Assembly: GCF_042429765.1 (NCBI RefSeq)
Contig: NZ_JBHLZU010000030.1
Location: 1-64,000, forward strand
Direction of reading: 5' to 3'
From: Allokutzneria oryzae
GTDB taxonomy: Bacteria > Actinomycetota > Actinomycetes > Mycobacteriales > Pseudonocardiaceae
DNA length: 64,000 bases
Below are positions 1 to 8,092 of the stretch, one piece after another. The notes below the pieces were generated by a model. That model did no database searches, was not told where the DNA came from, and saw only the letters and a program-made list of their open reading frames with translations. Position numbers and translations under genes: made by a program. Within the stretch, counting starts at the first letter, position 1, and every line of letters starts with the position of its first letter.

Positions 1-58
1 CAACCAGCGCTTCGAAGCCGCCCGCGCGGGCAAGAACGGCCTGCTGCTCCAACCCTGA
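1..58 (+). CDS. 3' end of an unidentified protein-coding gene
   Basis: Only the last 18 codons lie in the window, in the frame beginning at base 2, ending NGLLLQP and a TGA at 56-58. A strong hairpin follows about 50 bases later, which supports a real gene end. The fragment is too short for a family assignment and no function is proposed. Confidence 0.5.
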   Translation, partial: NQRFEAARAGKNGLLLQP

Positions 59-109
59 TCGTCACCAAGACCTGGCAGTGGATGCTCCGACAGGCGAAGC
101 TGCACAGGA

Positions 110-141
110 AGAACCCCGGTCGCCACGGCGACCGGGGTTCT
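110..141 (+). terminator. Hairpin terminator after the partial gene
   Basis: A perfect inverted repeat (AGAACCCCGGTCG, loop CCACGG, CGACCGGGGTTCT) followed by the T-rich stretch TCTTACTTAC. It is placed 52 bases after the stop at 56-58, as expected for an intrinsic terminator. Confidence 0.75.
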
Positions 142-168
142 CTTACTTACACCTGACGTAACTTGCGC

Positions 169-187
169 CGGACGTAACTTACGTCCG
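169..187. promoter_or_regulatory. Perfect 19-bp palindrome with adjacent half-site, operator-like
   Basis: CGGACGTAACTTACGTCCG is a perfect inverted repeat around a central C. A further copy of the half-site GACGTAACTT lies at 155-164, 16 bases (1.5 helical turns) upstream of the copy at 171-180. This layout resembles a TetR-type operator pair. No obvious gene starts immediately beside it, so the controlled promoter is not identified. Confidence 0.4.
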
Positions 188-220
188 ATGCATGTGCGGT
201 GACCTGGGAAAACGAAAAGC

Positions 221-246
221 CCCTAGCTCCCGGTCGGAAGCTAGGG
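221..246 (-). terminator. Terminator for the leftward MarR-MFS operon
   Basis: Inverted repeat CCCTAGCT...AGCTAGGG with a 10-base loop. Read on the minus strand it is followed by GCTTTTCG. It lies about 90 bases beyond the stop of the minus-strand MFS gene at 338. Confidence 0.6.
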
Positions 247-298
247 ACTCTTCATGTTCCCGAACTGACTGCCGCTCCCACCACGAAGCGGACAAGAA

Positions 299-317
299 TT
301 AGGTTAGCCTAACTTCA
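299..317. promoter_or_regulatory. IdeR/DmdR-type iron box
   Basis: TTAGGTTAGCCTAACTTCA matches 16 of 19 positions of the actinobacterial iron box TTAGGTTAGGCTAACCTAA. It lies 20 bases beyond the stop codon of the leftward MFS gene rather than at a visible promoter. Either it drives an unannotated short transcript, or it is a relic of a rearranged siderophore-related promoter. Confidence 0.5.
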
Positions 318-337
318 CTGACCCGGCAAGCCTCTGC

Positions 338-1750
338 TCACTTCCGGGTGAGAACCCGGAGCCGGACCAGCCGCCGCACCGGCAGCTCGATCCCCCCTCT
401 TCGCATCAGCACAGCCCCGCAGACCAGCGCGAACAGCAGCGAGATCGCGCCGCCCAGCAGCACCGGCGAGCGCGGTCCCCACTGTTCGGCGACCCAGCCG
501 AGCACCGGGCTGCCGATCGGGTTCCCGCCCAGGAACACCAGCATGTACAGGCCCATCACCCGGCCCCGCATCTCCGGCGCCACCGAGAGCTGGACGATCG
601 CGTTGGCCACCGTCGTGAAGGTCAGCGCCGCGGCGCCGGTGAGCACGAGCAGCACGCCCATCGACCACGGGTCGGGCATGAAGCCGGTGACGATCTCCAG
701 AGCGCCGAAGGCCGCCGCGCCGCCGATCAGCAGCCGTTGCCTCGGACGCCCCTTGGCGCTGCGCCGCGCCGCCATGACCGCCCCGGAGAGCGTGCCGAGC
801 GCGAGCAGCGTGGACAGCGTGCCGTAGAGGGAGGCGTCGCCGTGGAACTCGTTGCGCGAGATGACCGCCAGCGTCGAGTGGAAGTTCAGGCCGAAGGTGC
901 TGACCCCGAAGGCCAGCACCATGACCACCATCAGGTCGGCTCGTTCCCGCACGTAGCGAAGGCCCTCACGGAGCTGGCCCCGGCCGCGCGGCACCGGCTT
1001 GGAGCGGTGCAGCTCCGCCGCGTTCATCAGCGCGATACCGGTGATCACGCCCGCGAAGCTGGCCCCGTTGACCAGGAACACCCAGCCCGTGCCGATCCAG
1101 TTGATCATCACGCCGGCGATGGCGGGGCCGACGATGCGGGCCGTGTTGAAGGTCATCGAGTTCAGCGCGACGGCATTGGTGACCTGCGCCTTGCCGACCA
1201 TCTCCACCGCGAAGGACTGCCGGACGGGCGTCTCCACCGCGGAGAACGCGCCCAGGACCAGGCAGAGCAGGTAGACGTGCCACAGCTGCACGACCCCGGT
1301 GACGTCGAGCAGGCCGAGGGTGATCCCGCACAGTCCGAGCGCGCCCTGGAGCACCATGAGGAACTTGCGCTTGTCGAGCCGGTCCGCGAGCACACCCGCC
1401 CACAGCGAGAGCAGCAGCGTCGGCAGGAACTGGAGCGCGACCGCGACACCGAGCGCGACCGGGCTGCCGTCGGAGAGCTGGAGCACCAGCCAGTCCTGGG
1501 CGACGCGCTGCATCCACACGCCGATCAGCGAGACGACCTGGCCGGAGGCGTAGAGGCGGTAGTTCCGGATCCTCAGCGAGGAGAACATGCCCCGGACGCG
1601 CGGTTTCTCCTCCGGCTGCCCCGAGGGCAATCGTTTGTCCACTGTGGATGAACAACGTCTGGCACCGGAGCTGGTGGGTGTGCCGACCGGCGGGGAGTGG
1701 TTGTTGTCGAGCGACTTCTGAGCTCTGGTGTTCCCCGCGTATGTCGGCAC
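338..1750 (-). CDS. MFS exporter, DHA3/EntS-like (MFS_3)
   Basis: Predicted 12-TM major facilitator drug or siderophore-type exporter. The conserved core starts with MFSSLRIRNYRLYASGQ, typical of the DHA3/enterobactin-exporter-like family, and hydrophobic segments run to the C-terminus. The 470-residue frame opens with a GTG at 1750, four bases after the MarR stop, suggesting translational coupling. Its first 53 residues look unconserved, so the ATG at 1591 is an alternative start. It forms an operon with the MarR gene upstream, which probably controls it. An iron box lies just beyond its stop, so siderophore export is possible but unproven. Confidence 0.85.
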   Translation of the reverse strand: MPTYAGNTRAQKSLDNNHSPPVGTPTSSGARRCSSTVDKRLPSGQPEEKPRVRGMFSSLRIRNYRLYASGQVVSLIGVWMQRVAQDWLVLQLSDGSPVALGVAVALQFLPTLLLSLWAGVLADRLDKRKFLMVLQGALGLCGITLGLLDVTGVVQLWHVYLLCLVLGAFSAVETPVRQSFAVEMVGKAQVTNAVALNSMTFNTARIVGPAIAGVMINWIGTGWVFLVNGASFAGVITGIALMNAAELHRSKPVPRGRGQLREGLRYVRERADLMVVMVLAFGVSTFGLNFHSTLAVISRNEFHGDASLYGTLSTLLALGTLSGAVMAARRSAKGRPRQRLLIGGAAAFGALEIVTGFMPDPWSMGVLLVLTGAAALTFTTVANAIVQLSVAPEMRGRVMGLYMLVFLGGNPIGSPVLGWVAEQWGPRSPVLLGGAISLLFALVCGAVLMRRGGIELPVRRLVRLRVLTRK

Positions 1751-1754
1751 TTCG

Positions 1755-2189
1755 TTACTGCCCCGCCATTCTGTCTATGATCTCCGCCGCGCGGGAGAGG
1801 ACCTCCCGCTCCGACTCGTCCAGCTCCGCGAGCCGCTTGTCCAGCCACCGTTCCCGCGCGCAGACCTCGGCCTTGATGAAGGTCCTGCCCGCCTCGGTCA
1901 GGTCGACGATCGCCTGTCTGCCGTCGGTGGGGTGCGGCGTGCGCGTCGCGTACCCGTGTTCCTCCAGCGCCGCGATGACCCTCGTCATGGACGGGGGCTG
2001 GACCCCCTCCTTGGCCGCGAGCTCACCCGGTGTCAACGGCCCGCCCTTGTGCAGGCTGGACAGCGCGGAGAGCTGGGTCAGCGACACCGAGGAGTCGCTG
2101 CGCTGGGCGCGGAGCCTGCGGTTGAGCCGGACTACGGACAGCCGCAAGCGGCTGGCCAGGTTGGGCTCACCCGGTTCAGACTCCGACAT
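1755..2189 (-). CDS. MarR-family transcriptional regulator
   Basis: Winged-helix regulator of about 144 residues. The wHTH is visible as LTPGELAAKEGVQPPSMTRV followed by the wing TPHPTDGRQAIVDLTEAG, the standard MarR DRR/LT signature. It ends in a dimerisation helix, LDESEREVLSRAAEIIDR. ATG at 2189 is preferred over the GTG at 2207 because it lies beside AAGG. It heads a two-gene minus-strand operon with the MFS exporter and most likely represses it in response to a small ligand. In M. tuberculosis the MarR gene Rv0880 occupies a comparable neighbourhood. Confidence 0.9.
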   Translation of the reverse strand: MSESEPGEPNLASRLRLSVVRLNRRLRAQRSDSSVSLTQLSALSSLHKGGPLTPGELAAKEGVQPPSMTRVIAALEEHGYATRTPHPTDGRQAIVDLTEAGRTFIKAEVCARERWLDKRLAELDESEREVLSRAAEIIDRMAGQ

Positions 2190-2245
2190 GTCCTTAGCAT
2201 ACCTCACTATTTCGCGACCACGGTCGCGACAGGCCGTCTACCCGA

Positions 2246-3232
2246 TCACACGGGGCAGGTCCCGCCCACGTAGCAGCGCAGCGGCGGCTCCGTCTCGGTC
2301 GCCGGGGCGCCGACGACCCCGAAGAGCTCGCTCGGCCGGGCCAGCGGCAGGCTGGTGGCCATCGCGACGAGATCGGCGCCGGGCAGCGCGCGCTCCGCGC
2401 AGAGGAACGGCGACACCCGGCGCGGGTCGGCGGGACCCATGTGTTCGAGTGCGTCCACGGTGAGCGCGTACCCGACCGCGTCGGCCAGCAGCGTGAGGTG
2501 GCCGGTGTGGCGGAGCGGGCAGAAGACCTGGGTCGCGATGTTGCTGGACTCCGTCAGCAGGCTCGCGGTCGGCTGCGGTGTGACGACCTCGTCGAAGAGC
2601 GTGTGGATCGAGGTGTAGGACGGCCCGGGTGGCAACTGGCCGAGGTTCGCCGCGCGGACCAGCTGGGACTCCGGGCTGAGCTGGCGGACCGCCGGCTGGC
2701 ACAGCGGACTGCGGACGCAGTGCTCCGCCGCCGCCCGCGAACCCCGGAACGGCACGCCCAGCCCGACCACGTCGTCCACTGTGGACCGGATGTCCGGCCA
2801 GAAGCGCAACGCCCACAGGGTGAGCACGCCGCCCTGGTCGTATGCGACGACGGAGACCTTGTTGCCGCTGCGCTTGGCGACCGAACGGATCGAGTGCACC
2901 ACGTACTCCGCGGCGTCCTGCATGTCGTCCATGCCCTTGCCCGGCAGGTCGATCGAGCAGACCGGGCGGTTCAACGAGGCCAGCGCCCGGCGGTAGCCCC
3001 AGTCCCAGGTCTCCGCCGCGCTCAGCCCGGTGCCGTGCACGAGCAGGACCGGCTTGGCCGTCCCGGAGTCGTCCACGTCGCTGGTGCACGACAGCGCGCT
3101 GTCCATGGCCGAGACCGGGGCGTGCAGCACTGGGCCGGTGGGCGGCGGCTGCGGCACGGCCTCCGCGGGCAGGGAGAACGTCGCGATCACCGCGGCACAG
3201 GGCAGGAGCCGCCAGAGCTTGTTGATCCCCAC
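2246..3232 (-). CDS. Secreted alpha/beta hydrolase, CALB-like lipase fold with Asp at the nucleophile position
   Basis: Exported hydrolase resembling Candida antarctica lipase B-type bacterial lipases. GTG at 3232 is chosen for the GGAAG just upstream and because it opens a clean signal peptide (MGINKLWRLLPCAAVIATFS, cut near PAEA). An upstream start at 3274 is possible. The oxyanion region is LLVHGTG. The nucleophile elbow reads VVAYDQGG where lipases have x-S-Q-G-G, with the Asp codon at 2837-2839. The downstream acid (FDEVVTPQ) and histidine (CPLRHTGHL) regions are kept. An Asp nucleophile is used by haloalkane dehalogenases and epoxide hydrolases, so it may be inactive as an esterase or may have different chemistry. 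Confidence 0.8.
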   Translation of the reverse strand: MGINKLWRLLPCAAVIATFSLPAEAVPQPPPTGPVLHAPVSAMDSALSCTSDVDDSGTAKPVLLVHGTGLSAAETWDWGYRRALASLNRPVCSIDLPGKGMDDMQDAAEYVVHSIRSVAKRSGNKVSVVAYDQGGVLTLWALRFWPDIRSTVDDVVGLGVPFRGSRAAAEHCVRSPLCQPAVRQLSPESQLVRAANLGQLPPGPSYTSIHTLFDEVVTPQPTASLLTESSNIATQVFCPLRHTGHLTLLADAVGYALTVDALEHMGPADPRRVSPFLCAERALPGADLVAMATSLPLARPSELFGVVGAPATETEPPLRCYVGGTCPV

Positions 3233-3314
3233 GGCTTCCGAGGCTAAGCGAGTCACCGGGAGGCGGCTCTGCACGAACCGGTGGTTCTCCCCGCCCGGTG
3301 ACTGCGCTACGTGG

Positions 3315-4775
3315 TCAGATCCCCAGCGCCTCGCGCAGCGGGCCCACCGCGAAGTACGCGATGAAGGCGACCGAGACCACCCACATCAGCGGGTGCACCT
3401 TGCGCGCCTTGCCGGTCACCGTCTGGAGCAGCACGTAGCTGATGAAGCCCGCGCCGATGCCGTTGGCGATCGAGTACGTGAACGGCATGACCACGATCGT
3501 CAGGAACGCGGGAAGCGCGACCGTGAAGTCGGAGAAGTCGATCTCCCTGACCTGGCCGACCATCAACGCCCCGACGATCACCAGCGCGGGCGCTGCGGCC
3601 TCGACCGGAACGACCTCGTAGAGCGGGGTGAAGAACATGGCGGCCAGGAACAGCAGGCCGCTGACAACGTTTGCCAGGCCGGTGCGCGCGCCCTCCGCGA
3701 TGCCCGCGGCCGACTCGATGAAGACGGTGTTCGACGAGGAGGAGGCCACGCCACCGGCGACCGCGCTCACGCCGTCGATGAACAGCGCCTTGCCGGTGTT
3801 GGGCAGCTGACCGTCCTTGTCGAGCAGGTCGCCCTCCTTGGCCAGGCCGGTCATCGTGCCGATGGTGTCGAAGAAGTCGGTCAGCACCAGGGTGAAGACC
3901 AGCAGTGCCACGGTGATCGCGGGCAGCCGCCACCACGCGCCGAAGGAGAAGTCGCCGACCAGCGACAGGTCCGGCAGGCCGAAGACGTGCTCGGGAAGGC
4001 CCGGGTAGCCGAGGCTCCAGCCCTTCGGGTCGGTGCCCTTCGACGGACCGGCTTTGAAGACCGCCTCGACGACCATCGCCACCGCGGTGCTGCCGAGCAC
4101 GCCGATCAGGATCGCCCCGCGCACCTTGCGCGCCACGAGAACACCGGTGAGCAGCAAGCCGAACACGAAGACGAAGGTCGGCCACGAGGCGATCGAGCCG
4201 TTGATGCCGAGTCCGACCGGGACGGTGGTCTTCGCGTCATCCGGGATGCGGCGCACGAACCCGGCGTCGACGAACCCGATCAGGCAGATGAACAGGCCGA
4301 TGCCCACGGCGATCGCCGCCTTGAGCTCCGGCGGGACCGAGTTGAACACCGCGGTGCGGAAGCCCGTCGCGACCAGGACCAGCACCACGATGCCGTTGAC
4401 CACGACCAGGCCCATCGCCTCCGGCCAGGTCATCTGCGGCGCGAGGGTGACCGCGACCAGGCTGTTGATGCCCAGCCCGGTGGCGATGGCGAACGGGTAG
4501 TTCGCGATCAGTCCGAAGAGGATGGTCATCACACCGGCGACGAGCGCGGTCACCGCGGCGACCTGCGGCACGGGCAGGATGTCGCCGAGCAGGTCGCGCT
4601 TGGCGCCCGGGTCGTCCGGGTCGAAGCTGCCCAGGATCAGCGGGTTCAGCACCACGATGTAGGCCATGGTCACGAAGGTGACCAGCCCGCCTCGGACCTC
4701 CCTGCCCACGGTCGAGCCACGCTCGGTGATCTTGAAGTAGCGGTCCAGCGCCGAAGGCCGCGTGCTCGTGCTCAT
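3315..4775 (-). CDS. Purine permease, AzgA-type NCS2 transporter
   Basis: A 486-residue membrane protein with about 12-14 hydrophobic segments that matches the AzgA (adenine/guanine/hypoxanthine:H+ symporter) branch. It begins with a polar helix LDRYFKITERGSTVGREVRGG, then TFVTMAYIVVLNP, and has the characteristic TDFFDTIGTMTGLA and SSSSNTVFIESAAGIAEGART stretches. Start ATG at 4775 has GGGAGAAC seven bases upstream. It is divergent from the DUF2530 gene, sharing a roughly 70-base promoter region. No purine riboswitch is visible in that gap. Confidence 0.93.
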   Translation of the reverse strand: MSTSTRPSALDRYFKITERGSTVGREVRGGLVTFVTMAYIVVLNPLILGSFDPDDPGAKRDLLGDILPVPQVAAVTALVAGVMTILFGLIANYPFAIATGLGINSLVAVTLAPQMTWPEAMGLVVVNGIVVLVLVATGFRTAVFNSVPPELKAAIAVGIGLFICLIGFVDAGFVRRIPDDAKTTVPVGLGINGSIASWPTFVFVFGLLLTGVLVARKVRGAILIGVLGSTAVAMVVEAVFKAGPSKGTDPKGWSLGYPGLPEHVFGLPDLSLVGDFSFGAWWRLPAITVALLVFTLVLTDFFDTIGTMTGLAKEGDLLDKDGQLPNTGKALFIDGVSAVAGGVASSSSNTVFIESAAGIAEGARTGLANVVSGLLFLAAMFFTPLYEVVPVEAAAPALVIVGALMVGQVREIDFSDFTVALPAFLTIVVMPFTYSIANGIGAGFISYVLLQTVTGKARKVHPLMWVVSVAFIAYFAVGPLREALGI

Positions 4776-4843
4776 CTGTTCTCCCTGCCCTGCCCGGCCA
4801 CGATGTTTCTGGCCGCGGTGTTTCGGCCGGTAGCCTCCCTGAT

Positions 4844-5146
4844 GTGGCGGAGATGAGCGAACGCGGCCCGGTTACGAGTGCGGAAACTCCCGCACCCGCT
4901 CCCCCGCCGCTGCCCCGAGCCCTTGCCGACCCGGTCCCGCTGATCGCGACGGGCACGGCCCTGTGGTTCGTGGCCTTCGCGGTGCTGCTGGTGCTGCGCA
5001 CGGCCTTCGACACCGGCGACTGGGTGTGGGTCTGGACCACCCTGTGCGGCGGCCTGCTCGGACTGATCGGCTGGTCGATCATCATGTGGCAGCGCCGCGC
5101 CGCCCGCCGAGGCGCCCGAGGCGCCCAGCGGGGCGACGGCCTCTGA
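4844..5146 (+). CDS. DUF2530 small membrane protein
   Basis: A 100-residue protein: Pro/Ala-rich N-terminus, two predicted TM helices (LIATGTALWFVAFAVLLVL and a second helix around LCGGLLGLIGWSIIMW) and a basic cytosolic tail RRAARRGARGAQR. This matches the actinobacterial DUF2530 family (M. tuberculosis Rv0882 region). Function is unknown. GTG 4844 is listed; ATG 4853 is equally possible. Confidence 0.8.
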   Translation: MAEMSERGPVTSAETPAPAPPPLPRALADPVPLIATGTALWFVAFAVLLVLRTAFDTGDWVWVWTTLCGGLLGLIGWSIIMWQRRAARRGARGAQRGDGL

Positions 5147-5170
5147 CCCGATCCCGTTCGGGGCGTTCCG

Positions 5171-8092
5171 CTACGCCAGGTGGGTGGTGGCGGCGGGGGC
5201 GGCCAGCAGTGCGGAGAGCTCGTGGCGCCGCGACCAGTGGCCGAGGACGTGGGCCAACGCCCTTGCCAGGCCGGACGGGTCGTGGGTGGTGTGCAGGCGG
5301 CCCGCGTCGTCGCGCCACCACGTGGTCTCGTGCTCCTCGCCGCGCACCCGGACCACCAGGGTGTCGTGCACGAGCACCTCGCCGTCCGGGAACGGGACGC
5401 CGATCAGGTCGCACGCCTCCACCAGGCCGTCCAGGTCCGCCCACGCCGTCGCTGTGCCCGTGCTGACGACCTCCGCCTGCGCGTACTCCGAGGCCAGCGG
5501 GAGGTCGAGCAGGTCCGCGAGCACCTCCGGGGCGCCGCCGCCGACCAGGGTGCCCTCGTCCAGCACCGGCAGCAGCCAGGCTCCGTCGAGCACCACCGCG
5601 TCCTCGGTCGAGACCACCTCGCCGGTGAGCGCGCGCACGAAATCCGGAACGTCCACATCGGACGGTTCGAGCAGCCCGTCCGCCACCGCGTCCGCCAGAA
5701 CCGCGTGCGCGCGCAGCATCGTGCCGTCGCGGACGAAGCGGTCCTCATCGCCCAGGCGGGCCAACAGGTCCTCGGCGTCGAAGGCGTCGTCGACCGAGAG
5801 GCCCGAGCGCACGCCGAGCATGACAAGCAGCTCCTCGGACAGCTCCTCGGTGGGCACGACCTCGTACAGCCCCGCGAGGTCGTCGGCGTCCGGGAGCCGC
5901 CAGTGCGTCGGCGGCAGACCGTCGAGCAGGGCGTAGCGGGCCAGCCACCAGCCGGTGTAGCCGTCGCGCTGGTTGAGCGCGCGCCAGGTCTCCGGATCGG
6001 CCGCGAGCAGCTTCAGCGCCGCGGGCCAGGCGTCGTCGGCGACCAGGTCGAGATCGCGGACCGCGCGCAGCTCGGCGGGCGGGTTGGCGTCGCCGTCGAT
6101 CTCCTCCCACCACGCCGACTCGTCGGCAAGGCGGTGGTTCGGCCCCGTCGGGGCGGAGTCGACCAGCACGGTGAAGCCGTCGAGCACGCCGACCGCGCTG
6201 AGCGTGTCGGCCGACCACGCCCGCGCCAGGTCCTCGGCGAGCACGCCGAGCGGCGCGTCCTCCTCGAAGATGTCCAGCAGCGGGGAGGTCGGCAGCAGCA
6301 GCTCGTCGGCGCGGCGGACCTCGCCGTCGGAGTCGCGCAGCGCCAGGGCGCCCAGCCAGTCGCGGGGACCGGCCCGGTCGACCAGCCGCAGCACGGCGTC
6401 GGCGAGCTCGGTGACGTCGAGCCCGGCCTCCGCGTCGGCGACGCTGCGTTCCACCGACGCCTGGAGCTCCGGCGCGTCCAGCAGCTCCTCCGCCCCTGCC
6501 CTGCCCGCGCCGAGGCGTTCCAGCAGCGGGTGCACGGCGTCGGGGTGCACGAGGCGGAGCCCAAGCGCGTCCACTGTAGACAGATCGGTGTCCAGCACGA
6601 GGGTGCCGCGCGGGCCGATCGAGGTGCGGCCGTCGGTCAGCGGGACGGGCAGCGCGCCGAGCTCCTCGCTCGCCCTCGGGTCGGCCTCCAGCAACGCGTG
6701 GACCGCGTCGTAGAGCCGACGCCACCAGCCAGGGGCGCGGTCGAGCCCGGTGACCGCCTCGACCAGCTCGGTGAGCCGGACGCGCGGGACACCGAGGGCC
6801 TGCAACGCCTTGGCGTGCGCGGACTCCGCGAACTCCGCCGGGAGCAGGTCGGGAAGGACGTCGGCGAGCAGCTCGGCCAGCTCGGCGGAGGGCCGGTCCA
6901 GCACTCGTGCCCGCGACGGCGCGATCTCGTCCTCGCCGACCGTGGTCAGCCAGCGCACCGAGCCGAGCGCGTCGAGCACCGCCTCGCGCAGCTTTCCGTC
7001 CACATCGGACAGAGGGAACTCCGGGAGCGGCACCAGGGCGGTGCGGTGCTCCAGCGGCAGCGTCAGAACCAGGTCCGGGTAGCACCGCGCGGCGGCGGCG
7101 AGCACGGCGTCGGTCGCCGGTCCCGCCATCAGCCTGCGGCGCGAGGGCTCCACCGGCAGCGTCGCCAGCAGCCGGGCGGGCAGCGACAGCCGCTCGTCGG
7201 TCGGCGTCGGGGTGTGCAGGACGTCCTGGGCGAGCGGGGCGGGAACGCCGTCCGCGTCGAGCTGGACCGCCCAGCAGACCGTCCACTCAGGACGGAGGCG
7301 GGCCTCGGCGCCGAGGCCGTGCAGGTCGTCCTCGCCCAGCCTGCCGTCGGTGCGGTGGACGTGCCAGGCCGTGCTGCCGCTGTCGCCGTGCACGCGGAGG
7401 TTGCCGTCCGGCAGGTCCTCGCGGCGCCACGTCCTGCCGTCGATCTCCACCTCGGTCAGCCCTGGCAGCGCGAGCAGCAGGTCCTCGGCCTCGGCGGCGA
7501 AGCCCTTGATCAGGTCGTCGGCGTCGATGTCGGCGCGCAGGGGCAGCCGGACCTCGGTGGCGAAGCCGTCGGGGACTCCCGGCTCGTCGGCGGCGACCGG
7601 CCAGACCAGGCGCAGCACCGGGACCGCGCCGCCGCGCTCGGCGAGGGCCTCGACCACCGTGGGCAGGTCGGCACTCGCCTCGCGGGTGTGGTCGGCGGAG
7701 AACGCGATGCCGCCGGTGGTCGAGACGACCCTGGGCTCGTCGGTCACCGCGAGCACGGCGGAGAAGCCCACGCCGAACCGGCCGACCCGGCTGGCGTCGC
7801 GCTTGGGTGAGGCGCGCAGCGAGGCCAGCGCCGCGACACCGGAGGCGCTCAATGGCTCCCCGGTGTTCGCCGCGCGCAGCTCGTTGTCCACGACGGACAG
7901 CCGGAGCCTGCCACCGGCGCCCGCGGCGTCCGCCGCGTTCTGCGCCAGCTCGACGAGCAGCCGATCGCGGTAGCCGCCGAAGCGCAGGTCCTCCTCGGCG
8001 TTGGCGTCCTCACGGAACCGCGTCGGCGAGGCGCGCCAGGCATCCAGCACCGCCTGCCGCAGCGCGGCGGTGCCGAACGGGTCGGTGCTCAC
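5171..8092 (-). CDS. Large sacsin-like GHKL (Hsp90-type) ATPase
   Basis: A 973-residue protein whose first 180 residues form a GHKL ATP-binding domain. The N-box is ELAQNAADAA, the next motif is VVDNELRAANTGEPLS, and the lid motif is GRFGVGFSAVL. The rest is a long acidic Leu/Asp-rich region without a recognised catalytic domain, as in bacterial proteins annotated 'sacsin N-terminal ATP-binding-like'. The GTG start overlaps the stop of the upstream DUF3027 gene (GTGA), so the two are translationally coupled. It probably acts as an ATP-driven chaperone or scaffold in the cytoplasm; the client is unknown. Confidence 0.85.
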   Translation of the reverse strand: MSTDPFGTAALRQAVLDAWRASPTRFREDANAEEDLRFGGYRDRLLVELAQNAADAAGAGGRLRLSVVDNELRAANTGEPLSASGVAALASLRASPKRDASRVGRFGVGFSAVLAVTDEPRVVSTTGGIAFSADHTREASADLPTVVEALAERGGAVPVLRLVWPVAADEPGVPDGFATEVRLPLRADIDADDLIKGFAAEAEDLLLALPGLTEVEIDGRTWRREDLPDGNLRVHGDSGSTAWHVHRTDGRLGEDDLHGLGAEARLRPEWTVCWAVQLDADGVPAPLAQDVLHTPTPTDERLSLPARLLATLPVEPSRRRLMAGPATDAVLAAAARCYPDLVLTLPLEHRTALVPLPEFPLSDVDGKLREAVLDALGSVRWLTTVGEDEIAPSRARVLDRPSAELAELLADVLPDLLPAEFAESAHAKALQALGVPRVRLTELVEAVTGLDRAPGWWRRLYDAVHALLEADPRASEELGALPVPLTDGRTSIGPRGTLVLDTDLSTVDALGLRLVHPDAVHPLLERLGAGRAGAEELLDAPELQASVERSVADAEAGLDVTELADAVLRLVDRAGPRDWLGALALRDSDGEVRRADELLLPTSPLLDIFEEDAPLGVLAEDLARAWSADTLSAVGVLDGFTVLVDSAPTGPNHRLADESAWWEEIDGDANPPAELRAVRDLDLVADDAWPAALKLLAADPETWRALNQRDGYTGWWLARYALLDGLPPTHWRLPDADDLAGLYEVVPTEELSEELLVMLGVRSGLSVDDAFDAEDLLARLGDEDRFVRDGTMLRAHAVLADAVADGLLEPSDVDVPDFVRALTGEVVSTEDAVVLDGAWLLPVLDEGTLVGGGAPEVLADLLDLPLASEYAQAEVVSTGTATAWADLDGLVEACDLIGVPFPDGEVLVHDTLVVRVRGEEHETTWWRDDAGRLHTTHDPSGLARALAHVLGHWSRRHELSALLAAPAATTHLA

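Noticed and set aside
4776..4843. Possible purine riboswitch before the AzgA-type permease
   Set aside because: Only about 70 bases separate the divergent starts and no conserved aptamer core is visible.
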